Source of the DNA: Actinoplanes palleronii
Lineage (GTDB): Bacteria; Actinomycetota; Actinomycetes; Mycobacteriales; Micromonosporaceae
NCBI RefSeq assembly: GCF_016862315.1
Contig: NZ_BOMS01000071.1
Span: 1 to 44,257, forward strand
Length of the DNA: 44,257 bases
Reading direction: 5' to 3'
In this document: piece by piece, positions 34,720-42,756 of the stretch
Numbering within the stretch: position 1 is the first letter of the stretch
Layout: every line of letters begins with the position of its first letter
The notes under the pieces: model-generated
The model's input: the letters and a program-made list of their open reading frames with translations, nothing else
Databases searched by the model: none
Told to the model about the DNA's origin: nothing
Position numbers and translations under genes: made by a program

Positions 34720-35838
34720 TCACGCGCGGGACTGGTTGATCCCGTCGTAGTCGGCTCCGCCGATCGCCTCGGTCGGCGGCTCGACGTCCGGGGCCACCGG
34801 CAGCGCGGCGGTACCGGTGGCGCCGCTGGTGACCTGCGCCTCGGCCTCACGCACCTCGGCGGTCACCCGCTGGGCCTCGACGGCCGCGGCCCGGGCCGCC
34901 TCCGCCGCCTCGCGCTCGACCGCGGCCGCGTCGACAGTCGTCGTCGGGAGGTCGCCGACCATGTTCGCCAGGCCACCGAGCGCGCCACCCATGCCCTCGA
35001 GGGCCTTGGTCAGCTCGGTCGGCACGATCCACACCTTGTTGGCGGTGCCGTTCGCGATCTGCGGCAGGGCCTGGAGGTACTGGTAGGCCAGCACCTTCTG
35101 CGACGGGTTCGCCTCGTGGATCGCGTTGAAGACCGTACGAATGGCCTTGGCCTGGCCCTCGGCCTGCAGGATCCGGGACTGCCGGTCACCGTCGGCGCGG
35201 AGCACCGCGGCCTGCTTCTCACCCTCCGCGGTGAGGATCTGCGCGGCCTTGTGGCCCTCGGCGTTCAGGATCGTCGCGCGACGCTCCCGCTCGGCGCGCA
35301 TCTGCTTCTCCATCGAGTCGCGGATGCTCGGCGGCGGCTCGATCGCCTTGATCTCGACGCGGGTGACCTTGATGCCCCACCGGCCGGTGGTCTCGTCCAG
35401 CACGCTGGAGAGGTGCTTGTTGATCTGGTCGCGGCTGGTCAGCGCGCGCTCCAGGTCCAGCGAGCCGATCACGTTACGCAGGGTGGTGACGGTGAGCTGT
35501 TCGATCGCCTGGAGGAAGTTGGAGATCTCGTAGGTGGCGCGCACCGGGTCGACGACCTTGAAGTACAGCACCGTGTCGATCGAGACGACCAGGTTGTCCG
35601 AGGTGATCACGGGCTGCGGCGGGAAGGAGACCACCTGCTCCCGCATGTCGACCTTGCTGCGCACCGCGTCGACGAAGGGGACCAGCAGGTTCAGCCCGGG
35701 GCTCAGGGTCCGCTTGTACCGGCCCAGCCGCTCGACGACGTCCATCCGCTGCTGCGGGACGATCCGGATGGATCGGATGATGGTGGTCACCGCGAAGATC
35801 GCGATGACTATGACCAGGATGGCGATGACAGCTTCCAT
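34720..35838 (-). CDS. SPFH/band 7 (stomatin-like, QmcA type) membrane protein
   Basis: A 372-residue protein with one N-terminal membrane segment (about 3-22, AVIAILVIVIAIFAVTTII) and an SPFH domain (RIVPQQRMDVVERLGRYKRTL, GLNLLVPFVD, VVSIDTVLYFKVVDP). A long charged coiled coil (about 185-240, RAERERRATILNAEG) and an Ala-rich C-terminus follow. Such proteins form oligomeric membrane microdomains and act with NfeD partners. The NfeD gene lies 48 bp upstream on the same strand, the typical pairing. ATG 35838 has AGAGG upstream. Confidence 0.92.
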   Translation of the reverse strand: MEAVIAILVIVIAIFAVTTIIRSIRIVPQQRMDVVERLGRYKRTLSPGLNLLVPFVDAVRSKVDMREQVVSFPPQPVITSDNLVVSIDTVLYFKVVDPVRATYEISNFLQAIEQLTVTTLRNVIGSLDLERALTSRDQINKHLSSVLDETTGRWGIKVTRVEIKAIEPPPSIRDSMEKQMRAERERRATILNAEGHKAAQILTAEGEKQAAVLRADGDRQSRILQAEGQAKAIRTVFNAIHEANPSQKVLAYQYLQALPQIANGTANKVWIVPTELTKALEGMGGALGGLANMVGDLPTTTVDAAAVEREAAEAARAAAVEAQRVTAEVREAEAQVTSGATGTAALPVAPDVEPPTEAIGGADYDGINQSRA

Positions 35839-35886
35839 GGCGCCTCTCTAAAAAACGCAAAACCCTTTTGTGTACGAACAGGTGGG

Positions 35887-36336
35887 TCAGGTGTCCGGCA
35901 GGTCGTCGTGCCAGACCAGCGCGGTAGCACCACGGATCTTGACCACCCGGACCCGATGACCGGCCGGGAAGCTCTCCTTGCCGTCGAACGACCGGGCCTG
36001 CCAGATCTCGCCGTCGATCCGGATCTGGCCGTGGTCGGCGTCGACGTCCTCGAGCACGGTGCCGTGCTGGCCCTCCATGGCCTCGATGCCGAACGGCGTG
36101 TCACCGGTCTCCAGCGCCGAACGCGCGTGCCGCATGATCACCGGCCGGATCGCGGCCACCGAGAGGCCGGAGACCAGCGCGAACACGATGACTTGAAGAA
36201 GCAGATTGGCGCCGAGAGCGGCAGCCAGCGCCGCCGCCGCGGCACCCGCCGCGAAGAAGATGATCAGAATGGTCGCGGTGAAGGCCTCGGCGATCGCGAG
36301 GGCGATGGCGAGAACGATCCAGAGTACGGCTTCCAC
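35887..36336 (-). CDS. NfeD-family membrane protein
   Basis: A 149-residue short NfeD. Three or four hydrophobic segments (VLWIVLAIALAIAEAFTA, TILIIFFAAGAAAAALAAAL, LLLQVIVFALVSGLSVAAI) are followed by a C-terminal OB-fold domain (GQHGTVLEDVD, GQIRIDGEIWQARS, VRVVKIRGATALV). It acts with the adjacent SPFH protein in membrane organisation. The start is ambiguous between GTG 36336 and GTG 36342, with no clear ribosome-binding site; homologues begin near this point. The longer frame to 36501 is rejected because its extra residues look non-coding. Confidence 0.87.
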   Translation of the reverse strand: MEAVLWIVLAIALAIAEAFTATILIIFFAAGAAAAALAAALGANLLLQVIVFALVSGLSVAAIRPVIMRHARSALETGDTPFGIEAMEGQHGTVLEDVDADHGQIRIDGEIWQARSFDGKESFPAGHRVRVVKIRGATALVWHDDLPDT

Positions 36337-36446
36337 ACCCACGATCGTGTCACGTCCGCGCACTCCCGGCGATGCCACGGTCTCGCGTAGCCGAACCGCC
36401 CCCGGGCAGTTAGACCTGTCAGTCGCACAGCAGGAGGACCCCCACC

Positions 36447-37757
36447 GTGACACTGCTTCCGGAGACCACCCGGCGGATCGACGAGATCGCCGCCCGGGCA
36501 CAGTCCGCCGGCCGGGTGCCGTCGCTCGCCCTGGCCGTCGTCCGGGACCGGGCGGTGCTGCACTTCGCCGGCGCCGGGGAGAACCCGCCGCCCGACCCGA
36601 AGACCCAGTACCGGATCGGTTCGATCACCAAGACGATCACCGCGACGCTGGTCATGCAGCTGCGGGACGAGGGCTTCTTCGCCCTCGACGACCTGCTCTA
36701 CCGGCACCTGCCGGGCACCCCGATCGGCGGGGTGACACTGCGCCAGCTGCTCGGGCACGTCTCCGGCCTGCAGCGCGAGCCGGACGGCCCGTGGTGGGAG
36801 CGCCGGGCCGGCGGTGACGTGAACCAGCTGCTGGCCGGGCTGACCTACGAGAAGCTGACCGGGCCGCCGTTCCGCCGCTACCGCTACTCGAACCTGGCCT
36901 ACGGCCTGCTCGGCGCGGTGCTCACCCGGGTCACCGGGCAGAGCTGGACCGAACTCGCGGCCAAGCGGGTGCTGGAGCCGCTGGGCATGAAGCGGACCAG
37001 CTACCACCCGATGGAGCCGTTCGCCCGCGGCTACGTGGTGCACTCGCTGGGCGGCGCGCTGCACGAGGAGCCACGCCCGGACAGCGGCGCGATGGCGCCG
37101 GCCGGGCAGCTCTGGTCCACGGTCACCGACCTGGCCAAGTGGGCCGGTTTCCTGGCCGACCCGGCGCCGGCCGTGCTGTCCCGGGAGACCGTCGACGAGA
37201 TGTGCAGCCCGGTGACCATCGACGACCTGGAGTCGTGGACCTCCGGGCACGGCCTGGGCCCGCAGCTGTTCCGGGTCGGCGAGCGCGTCTACGTCGGCCA
37301 CGCCGGCTCGATGCCGGGCTACGTCGCCCACCTCGCGGTCCACCGCCGCAGCCGCACCGGCGTGGTGGTGTTCGCCAACGCCTACGGCCTGGCCGGCGAC
37401 GAGCGGATCAAGGGCCTCAGCCTGCGCACGCTGACCACCGTCCTGGACAGCGAGCCGGCCGCCCCGGTCACCGCCTGGCAGCCGCCGGCCCAGCCGCTGG
37501 GCGAGGCCGCCGAGATCTGCGGCCGCTGGTGGTGGATGGGCCGCGAATACGACATCACCCCGGAAGGCGACGGCCTCGTGATGACCAGGATCGGTCACCG
37601 AACCCGCTTCCGCCGCGAGGCACCGGACCGCTGGCGCGGCACCGAGGGCGACGACGAGGGTGAGGTGCTGACCGTCCTCCGAGCCGCGGACGGCACCACC
37701 ACCAAGATCGAAATCGCGACGTTCGTCTACAGCCGAGATCCCCGCGACCTCGCTTAA
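36447..37757 (+). CDS. Serine hydrolase, beta-lactamase/class C penicillin-binding protein family
   Basis: A 436-residue protein with the three active-site elements of the family: SITK (Ser59, Lys62), YSN (147-149) and HAG (285-287). No signal peptide is visible, so it appears cytoplasmic, unlike secreted AmpC-type enzymes. The C-terminal ~95 residues form a small lipocalin-like beta domain (RWWWMGREYDITPEGDGLVM) seen in several esterase-type members. The GTG at 36447 has AGGAGG at 36432-36437. It is divergent from nfeD. D-aminopeptidase, esterase or lactamase activity cannot be separated from sequence. Confidence 0.9.
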   Translation: MTLLPETTRRIDEIAARAQSAGRVPSLALAVVRDRAVLHFAGAGENPPPDPKTQYRIGSITKTITATLVMQLRDEGFFALDDLLYRHLPGTPIGGVTLRQLLGHVSGLQREPDGPWWERRAGGDVNQLLAGLTYEKLTGPPFRRYRYSNLAYGLLGAVLTRVTGQSWTELAAKRVLEPLGMKRTSYHPMEPFARGYVVHSLGGALHEEPRPDSGAMAPAGQLWSTVTDLAKWAGFLADPAPAVLSRETVDEMCSPVTIDDLESWTSGHGLGPQLFRVGERVYVGHAGSMPGYVAHLAVHRRSRTGVVVFANAYGLAGDERIKGLSLRTLTTVLDSEPAAPVTAWQPPAQPLGEAAEICGRWWWMGREYDITPEGDGLVMTRIGHRTRFRREAPDRWRGTEGDDEGEVLTVLRAADGTTTKIEIATFVYSRDPRDLA

Positions 37758-38193
37758 TTCCTTTTCCGGTACGCCTACCGAGCGCCCCGCCGCAGGCTAC
37801 GAGCCACGCCCCGGGCCGGTCCCGCGCCACGCCCGCCCGCTCCGGACCGCGACGCGCCTCCCGCGGCGCGCAGCGAAACGCCAGACCGCTGCCACCCCGG
37901 ACCGTGCCGCGCCGCCGGACCCCGGCTGGTTCTCAGGGGTGTGTCAACGCCCCCGAGACACCCCTGAGAGCCAGCCAGAGACCGCGCGGCGCGCTGCGGC
38001 CCGGAGTGGCAGCGGTCTCGCGCCGCTCCCCACCTTGCGTGGGGAGTTGCGGTGCGCTGCGCACCGCAACTTCACACACACGCCGGCACTTCACCTTGCG
38101 TGGGGAGTTTCGGCGCGCAGCGCACCGCAACTTCACACACACGCCGGCACTGCAGCTTGTGTGGGGAGTTTCGGCGCGCTGCGCACCGCGACT
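37758..38193. other. Repeat-rich gene-free region downstream of the serine hydrolase
   Basis: No believable gene lies in these 436 bp. Positions 37758-37920 are GC-rich sequence without visible structure. A long hairpin follows at 37924-37976 and a 61-bp tandem array from 38034 into the 3' end of the EamA gene; both are listed separately. Frames crossing the array in several phases give Cys/His/Arg-rich artefacts. Confidence 0.75.
37924..37976. repeat. Dispersed hairpin repeat, copy 1
   Basis: GGCTGGTTCTCAGGGGTGT (37924-37942) pairs with a 19-nt right arm (37958-37976) with one G-U wobble, over a 15-nt loop ending CGAG. A second copy with the same core (GGCTGGT, CAGGGGTG, CGAGACACCCCTG, CCAGCC) lies at 43814-43874. 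Both follow plus-strand genes, so it may serve as terminator. Confidence 0.88.
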
Positions 38194-38235
38194 TCACACG
38201 GATGTCGGCGCTGTGGCTTGCGTGGGGAGTTCGGG
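38034..38235. repeat. 61-bp tandem repeat, three full copies plus a partial fourth
   Basis: Units start at 38034, 38095, 38156 and 38217, each beginning CTTG(C/T)GTGGGGAGTT. Each contains an inverted repeat; in the first unit GTTGCGGTGCGC and GCGCACCGCAAC are perfect 12-bp arms around one base (38046-38070), degraded in later units. The period is not a multiple of three, so the array is non-coding, yet it runs into the last codons of the EamA gene. No spacer variation, so not CRISPR. Confidence 0.9.
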
Positions 38236-39087
38236 CTGGGTGGTCAGGCCCAGGGCCAGGCCGGCGGTGACGGTGGTGATGCCGAGCCAGACCAGGGGTT
38301 GCGGGGGTGGGGCGCCCAGGGCCATTCCGGTCAGCGCGGCCGAGATCGGTGCGACGCCGGTCAGCAGCCCGGCGCGGCCGGCCCCGATCCGGGTGACGCA
38401 GGTGTACCAGAGCAGGAACGCGACAGCGGTCACCGCGACCGCGAGATACGCGCCGGCCAGCACGTCGTCGGGGCGCAGCCGGGTGACCGCGGCCGGGCCC
38501 TCGACGATCAGGCCGAGCACCCCGAACAGCCCGGTGGCGATCCCGGTCGTGTGCACCGAGACCCCGAGCGGGCCGTGCCGCCCGAGGACCGGCACGGCGA
38601 GCAGGGTGAACAGCGCCTCACAGACGAACGTCACCACGGCCCAGAACACCCCGGTCGCGTCGGTACGGCCGAGGCCCTCGACCAGGATCGCGCCGAGGGT
38701 GACCACGGCCGCGGCGACCAGCACCCGCGGCGCCGGCCCGCGACCCTCGAGCATCGGGCCACCGGCGGCGAGCAGGATCGGCACGCAGGCGACCGCGACG
38801 CCGAGGACCGCCGGCTCGGCGTGCTGAGCGCCGTGCACCAGGGCGATGTTGAAGACCAGCAGGCCGGCCACGGTCACCCCGAGCAGCCAGAGCCGTTCGG
38901 CGCCGCGCGGGCGGTGCAGTGGTGTGCGGGTCCAGCGGGCCCAGGCGAGCAGCAGCAGGCAGGCCACCGCGTACCGGAGAGCCTGGACGGTGAGGTTCGG
39001 CGCGTCCGCGAGGTGACCGGAGACCGCGACGCTGCCGCCGACGAAAACCATGCCGGCCGTGCCGGCGAGGATCGATGACACCTTCAT
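38194..39087 (-). CDS. EamA-family (DMT superfamily) exporter
   Basis: A 297-residue integral membrane protein with two EamA halves and about ten hydrophobic segments (ILAGTAGMVFVGGSVAVSG, YAVACLLLLAWARW, LGVTVAGLLVFNIALVHGA, and in the second half LAVAVTAVAFLLWYTCV and GVAPISAALTGMALG). Such proteins export amino acids or metabolites. ATG 39087 is preferred over 39096 because GGGAG then lies at normal distance. It is divergent from a MocR regulator, a pairing that usually means the exporter is the regulator's target. Its last codons are made of the 61-bp repeat, so the C-terminus may have been extended by the repeat. Confidence 0.87.
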   Translation of the reverse strand: MKVSSILAGTAGMVFVGGSVAVSGHLADAPNLTVQALRYAVACLLLLAWARWTRTPLHRPRGAERLWLLGVTVAGLLVFNIALVHGAQHAEPAVLGVAVACVPILLAAGGPMLEGRGPAPRVLVAAAVVTLGAILVEGLGRTDATGVFWAVVTFVCEALFTLLAVPVLGRHGPLGVSVHTTGIATGLFGVLGLIVEGPAAVTRLRPDDVLAGAYLAVAVTAVAFLLWYTCVTRIGAGRAGLLTGVAPISAALTGMALGAPPPQPLVWLGITTVTAGLALGLTTQPELPTQATAPTSV

Positions 39088-39109
39088 GCGTCTCATGCTC
39101 CCGGCGGGT

Positions 39110-40609
39110 ATGGTCCGGTTCGAGGACCAATCACGGGGCGATGTGGAGGACCAATTGCGACCCGAGGGCGGATCGGACTTCCTGCAGCTGCGCGCGGCGG
39201 ACGCACCGGGCAAGGGGCTGACCGGCTGGCTCACCGACGGGCTGCGCGGCGCGATCACGGCCGGGCGTCTCGCGCCCGGCGCCCGGCTGCCGGCCACCCG
39301 GCTGCTCGCCGCCGAACTCGGCGTCTCCCGGGGCGTGGTGGTGCAGGCCTACCAGCGGCTGGCCGACGAGGGGCTGGCCGGGGCGCGGACCGGGTCGGGC
39401 ACCGTGGTGACCCGGGACGCCGCGGTCGCCCCACGGCCACCCGCCGACCGCCGGCGCACCCTGCACGAGCTGCGGCTGCCACTCTCCACCCCGGACGGCA
39501 TCGACCTCAACCTGTCCCCCGGCGTGCCGGACCTGTCCGCGTTCCCCCGGGCCGCGTGGCTGCGTGCGGAACGCGCGGTGCTGGACCGGGTCACGGCGGC
39601 CGACCTCGGGTACGGCGACCCGGGTGGCATTCCGCGCCTGAGGGCCGAGCTGGTCGCCTGGCTCCGTCGTACCCGCGGAGTTGTGGCCGAAGCGGACGAC
39701 GTCCTGGTGTGCGGCGGCGTCGCGCAAGGTCTCGCCCTCCTGGCGCAGATCCGCACCGCCGCAGGCGAGGGGGTGTGGGCGGTCGAGGATCCCGGCTCGC
39801 GCGGCGCCCGTGACCAGATGGCGCACTGGGGTGTCCGCCCGGAACCGATCCCGATCGACGAGAACGGCCTGCTGGTCGCGCCGTTACGGGCGAGCGGCGC
39901 GTCCACCGTGCTGCTCACCCCGGCGCACCAGTTCCCGACCGGCGTGGTGCTGGGGCCGGACCGCCGCCGCGAGCTGCTCGACTGGGCCGGCGCCGGCGAG
40001 CACCTGGTGATCGAGGACGACTACGACGCCGAGCACCGGTACGACCGCGCCCCGGTCGCCGCCCTGCAGGGCTCCGCGCCGGAACGGGTCGCCTACCTGG
40101 GCAGCGTCTCCAAGTCCCTGGCGCCGGGGATGCGGCTGGGCTGGCTGATCGCGCCCCGCCGGATGCAGGCCGCCCTGCTCGCCGCGAAGCACGCGAGCGA
40201 CCTGGGCTGCTCCGCGCTCCCCCAGCTGGTGCTCGCCGAGCTGCTGGCCTCCGGCGACTACGAACGGCACCTGCGCTCGGTGCGGACCCGGCAGCGGGCC
40301 CGCCGGGACGCGCTGCTCGCCGGGCTGCGCGCGCACCTGCCGCAGGCCCGGGTCCGCGGCGTGGCGGCCGGGCTGCACCTGCTGGTCGAGCTGCCGGACG
40401 GCGACGACGTGGCACTCGCCGAGCGGATCCGGGACGCCGGGGTGCTGGTCCATCCACTCAGCTGGCACCGCCTGCTGCCCGGACCGCCCGGCCTGGTCCT
40501 GGGCTACGCCGCGCACCCACCGGACCGCCTCACCGAGGCCGCCGCCCGGATCGGGGCTCTTATTCCGGCAGCACCGTTACATGGTCGATCAAGCGCTCCA
40601 TCGAGTTGA
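39110..40609 (+). CDS. MocR-family regulator (GntR HTH plus aminotransferase-like domain)
   Basis: A protein of 499 residues from ATG 39110, or 488 from GTG 39143. An N-terminal GntR-type winged helix (ITAGRLAPGARLPATRLLAAELGVSRGVV is spread over about 45-75) is joined to a fold-type I aminotransferase domain. PLP-site marks are IEDDYDAEHRY and SVSKSLAPGMRLGW, with the Schiff-base Lys at 335. MocR proteins sense PLP or amino-compound adducts and control nearby metabolic or transport genes; here the divergent EamA exporter is the likely target. Its 3' end overlaps the convergent DUF3097 gene by 50 bp. Confidence 0.9.
   Translation: MVRFEDQSRGDVEDQLRPEGGSDFLQLRAADAPGKGLTGWLTDGLRGAITAGRLAPGARLPATRLLAAELGVSRGVVVQAYQRLADEGLAGARTGSGTVVTRDAAVAPRPPADRRRTLHELRLPLSTPDGIDLNLSPGVPDLSAFPRAAWLRAERAVLDRVTAADLGYGDPGGIPRLRAELVAWLRRTRGVVAEADDVLVCGGVAQGLALLAQIRTAAGEGVWAVEDPGSRGARDQMAHWGVRPEPIPIDENGLLVAPLRASGASTVLLTPAHQFPTGVVLGPDRRRELLDWAGAGEHLVIEDDYDAEHRYDRAPVAALQGSAPERVAYLGSVSKSLAPGMRLGWLIAPRRMQAALLAAKHASDLGCSALPQLVLAELLASGDYERHLRSVRTRQRARRDALLAGLRAHLPQARVRGVAAGLHLLVELPDGDDVALAERIRDAGVLVHPLSWHRLLPGPPGLVLGYAAHPPDRLTEAAARIGALIPAAPLHGRSSAPSS
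39111..39155. promoter_or_regulatory. Candidate MocR operator: direct repeats GAGGACCAAT plus an inverted half
   Basis: GAGGACCAAT occurs at 39122-39131 and 39146-39155, 24 bp apart, and an inverted half TGGTCC sits at 39111-39116. MocR/GabR/PdxR-type regulators bind direct repeats between divergent genes, which fits this position upstream of the EamA gene. The repeats overlap the possible first codons of the MocR gene, favouring its later GTG start. Confidence 0.55.
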
Positions 40610-41375
40610 TCAGCGGGGTCTCGACGTCCTTGTAGCTGTTCACCGAGGACAGGATCCGGCGCCACATGTCGGCCGGCTGGCGCACCCCGATCGCCGCGCA
40701 GACGCCCTCCTTCCACGGCCGGCCCGGCGGGATGACCGGCCACTTGCTCAGGCCCACCCGCTGGGGCTTCACGGCCTGCCACACGTCAACGTACGGATGC
40801 CCGGTGATCAACACGTCCGGGTGGTCCACGGCGGCCACGATCCGGCTCTCCTTCGAGCCCGGCACCAGGTGGTCGACGAGCACGCCGAGCCGCCGCTGCG
40901 GACCGGGCCGGAACGCGCGGACCGCCGCGGCCAGGTCGTCGATGCCGTCCAGCGGCTCCACCACCACACCCTCGATCCGCAGGTCGTCGCCCCAGATCCG
41001 CTCGACCAGCGCGGCGTCGTGGATGCCCTCCACCCAGATCCGGCTGGCCTTGGCCACCTGGGCGGTCACCCCGGCGACCGCGACCGAACCCGAAGCGGTG
41101 ATCTTCCGCTGCTCCGGCGCCGCCTGACCGGCCGGGCGGCGCAGCGTGACCGGCTTCCCGTCGAGCAGGAACGCGGCCGGGGCGAGCGGGAAGTTGCGGC
41201 GCTTGCCGTGCCGGTCCTCGAGCACCACCGCGCCGAACTCGAACCCGATCACCGCGCCGCAGAAGCCCGAGTCGGCGTCCTCGACCACCAGGTCCGGCTC
41301 GGCGTCCACCTCCGGAATCACCTTGCGGCGCCGCCAATTGCCGGAAAGCACGTCCTCCCCATACATGAATCGCAC
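40560..41375 (-). CDS. DUF3097 protein with Toprim-like core
   Basis: A 271-residue actinobacterial DUF3097 protein. The N-terminus is MRFMYGEDVLSGNWRR, and family blocks DSGFCGAVIGFEFGAVVLED, RIWVEGIHDAALVERIWG, GVLVDHLVPGSKESRI and VLITGHPYVDVWQAV are present. The order Glu in VEGIHDA, then an acidic VDH and later polar strand resembles a Toprim nucleotidyl-transfer or nuclease fold; this is my inference. GTG 41375 is preferred; ATG 41366 is possible. It lies divergent from the next gene and convergent with MocR with a 50-bp antisense overlap. Function unknown. Confidence 0.85.
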   Translation of the reverse strand: MRFMYGEDVLSGNWRRRKVIPEVDAEPDLVVEDADSGFCGAVIGFEFGAVVLEDRHGKRRNFPLAPAAFLLDGKPVTLRRPAGQAAPEQRKITASGSVAVAGVTAQVAKASRIWVEGIHDAALVERIWGDDLRIEGVVVEPLDGIDDLAAAVRAFRPGPQRRLGVLVDHLVPGSKESRIVAAVDHPDVLITGHPYVDVWQAVKPQRVGLSKWPVIPPGRPWKEGVCAAIGVRQPADMWRRILSSVNSYKDVETPLINSMERLIDHVTVLPE

Positions 41376-41442
41376 GGTAACCCGTCCGTCCGGACACGCC
41401 GGGGTGACGCTCCGAGCCGAGACAAGGTCTTGGGATGGCACG

Positions 41443-41458
41443 TACCCTTGCTCGCATG
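41443..41458 (+). promoter_or_regulatory. Candidate leaderless promoter
   Basis: TACCCT at 41443-41448 fits the TANNNT -10 consensus and lies 7 bp before the ATG at 41456, the distance typical of leaderless actinobacterial transcripts. No ribosome-binding site precedes either possible ATG (41435 or 41456), which supports a leaderless start. Confidence 0.45.
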
Positions 41459-42238
41459 TCACCCGCAGCAGATGCGGCCACCCGCACCGCCCGCCGGTCC
41501 ACCCGATTCGTGGCCTGGGTGCGGGCCTGGCGCGCCGGACTGGTTCCGTTCGACGACCTGGCCGACGAGATCGCCGCCGACGAGGAGCACCTCGTCGCCG
41601 ACGCACCCGGCACCTGGACCGACGTGCCGCTCGGCCAGGGCCTGCCGATCTTCGCGAAGCTGCATCCGGACGACATCAAGCTGGTCCTCCCGGTGCCCGG
41701 CGACCCGCGCGGCCTGCCCGGCCCGGGCCCGCTGACCGGGGCCGCGCTGCTGGCCGGCGAGGCGCTGATCACCCCCGAGTTCGGTGTGGTGCCCGAGGTG
41801 CGGCGGCACACGTCCGGCTCCGGAGTGGAGTTCGAGACCGTGGTCTGGCGGGTGCTGCCGGCCCCCGAGCACCGCCCGGGCTTCCAGATCGGCGCGGCCG
41901 AGGCCGAGGCCGAGCTGACCGCGACGCTCGGCGAGGTCACCGCCAGGCTCGCCAAACTGGACGTGGCGCAGTGGAAACCCGAGCTGGCCGGCGCGTTGCA
42001 GGCGCTGCGCCGCCCGGAGAGCACGGCCACCCTGCCACCCGGCTTCGACCCGCGCTCGCGGCGGCTGTTCGCCCGGGCCAGCGTGCTCGACCAGGTGCTC
42101 GCGCTCGCCGAGACGAACGCGCCGGGTGGCGCGATCAACGGCTACGAGGCGCAGCAGCGTGACGAGGCGTTGCGGCCACTGACCGCGGCGTGCCGGCAGG
42201 CGCTGGTCGCCGCGTGCAACGCCCCGCTGCACGCGTGA
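41456..42238 (+). CDS. Conserved actinobacterial hypothetical protein
   Basis: A 260-residue soluble protein I do not recognise by name. It starts MSPAADAATRTARRSTRFVAW if leaderless at 41456, or seven residues earlier at 41435. Residues 15-90 contain a Trp/Arg-rich helix (FVAWVRAWRAGLVPFDDLADEI) and a strand-rich part (LPIFAKLHPDDIKLVLPVPGDPRG). The C-terminal half is helical (AEAELTATLGEVTARLAKLDVAQW, LFARASVLDQVLALAE). No catalytic motif, signal or membrane segment is seen. The stop overlaps the GTG start of the Nudix gene (GTGA), suggesting linked function. Confidence 0.75.
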   Translation: MSPAADAATRTARRSTRFVAWVRAWRAGLVPFDDLADEIAADEEHLVADAPGTWTDVPLGQGLPIFAKLHPDDIKLVLPVPGDPRGLPGPGPLTGAALLAGEALITPEFGVVPEVRRHTSGSGVEFETVVWRVLPAPEHRPGFQIGAAEAEAELTATLGEVTARLAKLDVAQWKPELAGALQALRRPESTATLPPGFDPRSRRLFARASVLDQVLALAETNAPGGAINGYEAQQRDEALRPLTAACRQALVAACNAPLHA

Positions 42239-42738
42239 CGCCCGACCGGCACGCGCACTGCACGTTCTGCGGCGCGCGGTTCATCCCCGATCAGCCCTGG
42301 CCGCGGCGGTGCGCGGCGTGCGGCGAGACGACGTACCGGAATCCGACCCCGGTCGCGGTCGCCCTGCAGCCGATCGGTTCCGGTCTGCTGGTGGTGCGGC
42401 GCGGTATTGCCCCGGCGGCGGGCACGCTCGCCCTGCCGGGCGGCTTCATCGAGGTGGGCGAGACGTGGCAGGCCGCTGCGACGCGCGAGCTGGGCGAGGA
42501 GACCGGGCTTAAAGCAGACCCTTTAGAGGTACGACTGTTCGACACACACAGCGCCCCGGATGGCACGCTGCTCGTTTTCGGACTGCTGCCGCCGGCTGCT
42601 GACCTGCCCACGGCGCCCGCGGGTGGCGAGACCCTGGGGCTCGAGGTGCTCACCGGGCCGGCCGAGCTGGGTTTCAGCCTGCACACCCAGGTGGCGAACC
42701 GGTGGTTCGCCGAGGCCGGCCGGGCCGACCGGGGCTGA
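42235..42738 (+). CDS. Nudix hydrolase with N-terminal zinc ribbon
   Basis: A 167-residue protein. A zinc ribbon with Cys9, Cys12, Cys26 and Cys29 (CTFC, CAAC) is followed by YRNPTPVAVAL and a complete Nudix box: GGFIEVGE then REL then EETGL (residues 70-92), binding the catalytic divalent metal. The ribbon plus Nudix arrangement is like NADH pyrophosphatases (NudC) and related ADP-ribose or NTP pyrophosphatases, but the NudC SQPWPFPxS motif is absent. GTG 42235 overlaps the upstream stop, implying translational coupling. Confidence 0.88.
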   Translation: MTPDRHAHCTFCGARFIPDQPWPRRCAACGETTYRNPTPVAVALQPIGSGLLVVRRGIAPAAGTLALPGGFIEVGETWQAAATRELGEETGLKADPLEVRLFDTHSAPDGTLLVFGLLPPAADLPTAPAGGETLGLEVLTGPAELGFSLHTQVANRWFAEAGRADRG

Positions 42739-42756
42739 CCCCGGCCGGCCACCTGG

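Noticed and set aside
38034..38235. CRISPR array
   Set aside because: Units are directly adjacent with a constant 61-bp period and no variable spacers; no cas genes nearby. The same applies to the 31-bp array at 44082.
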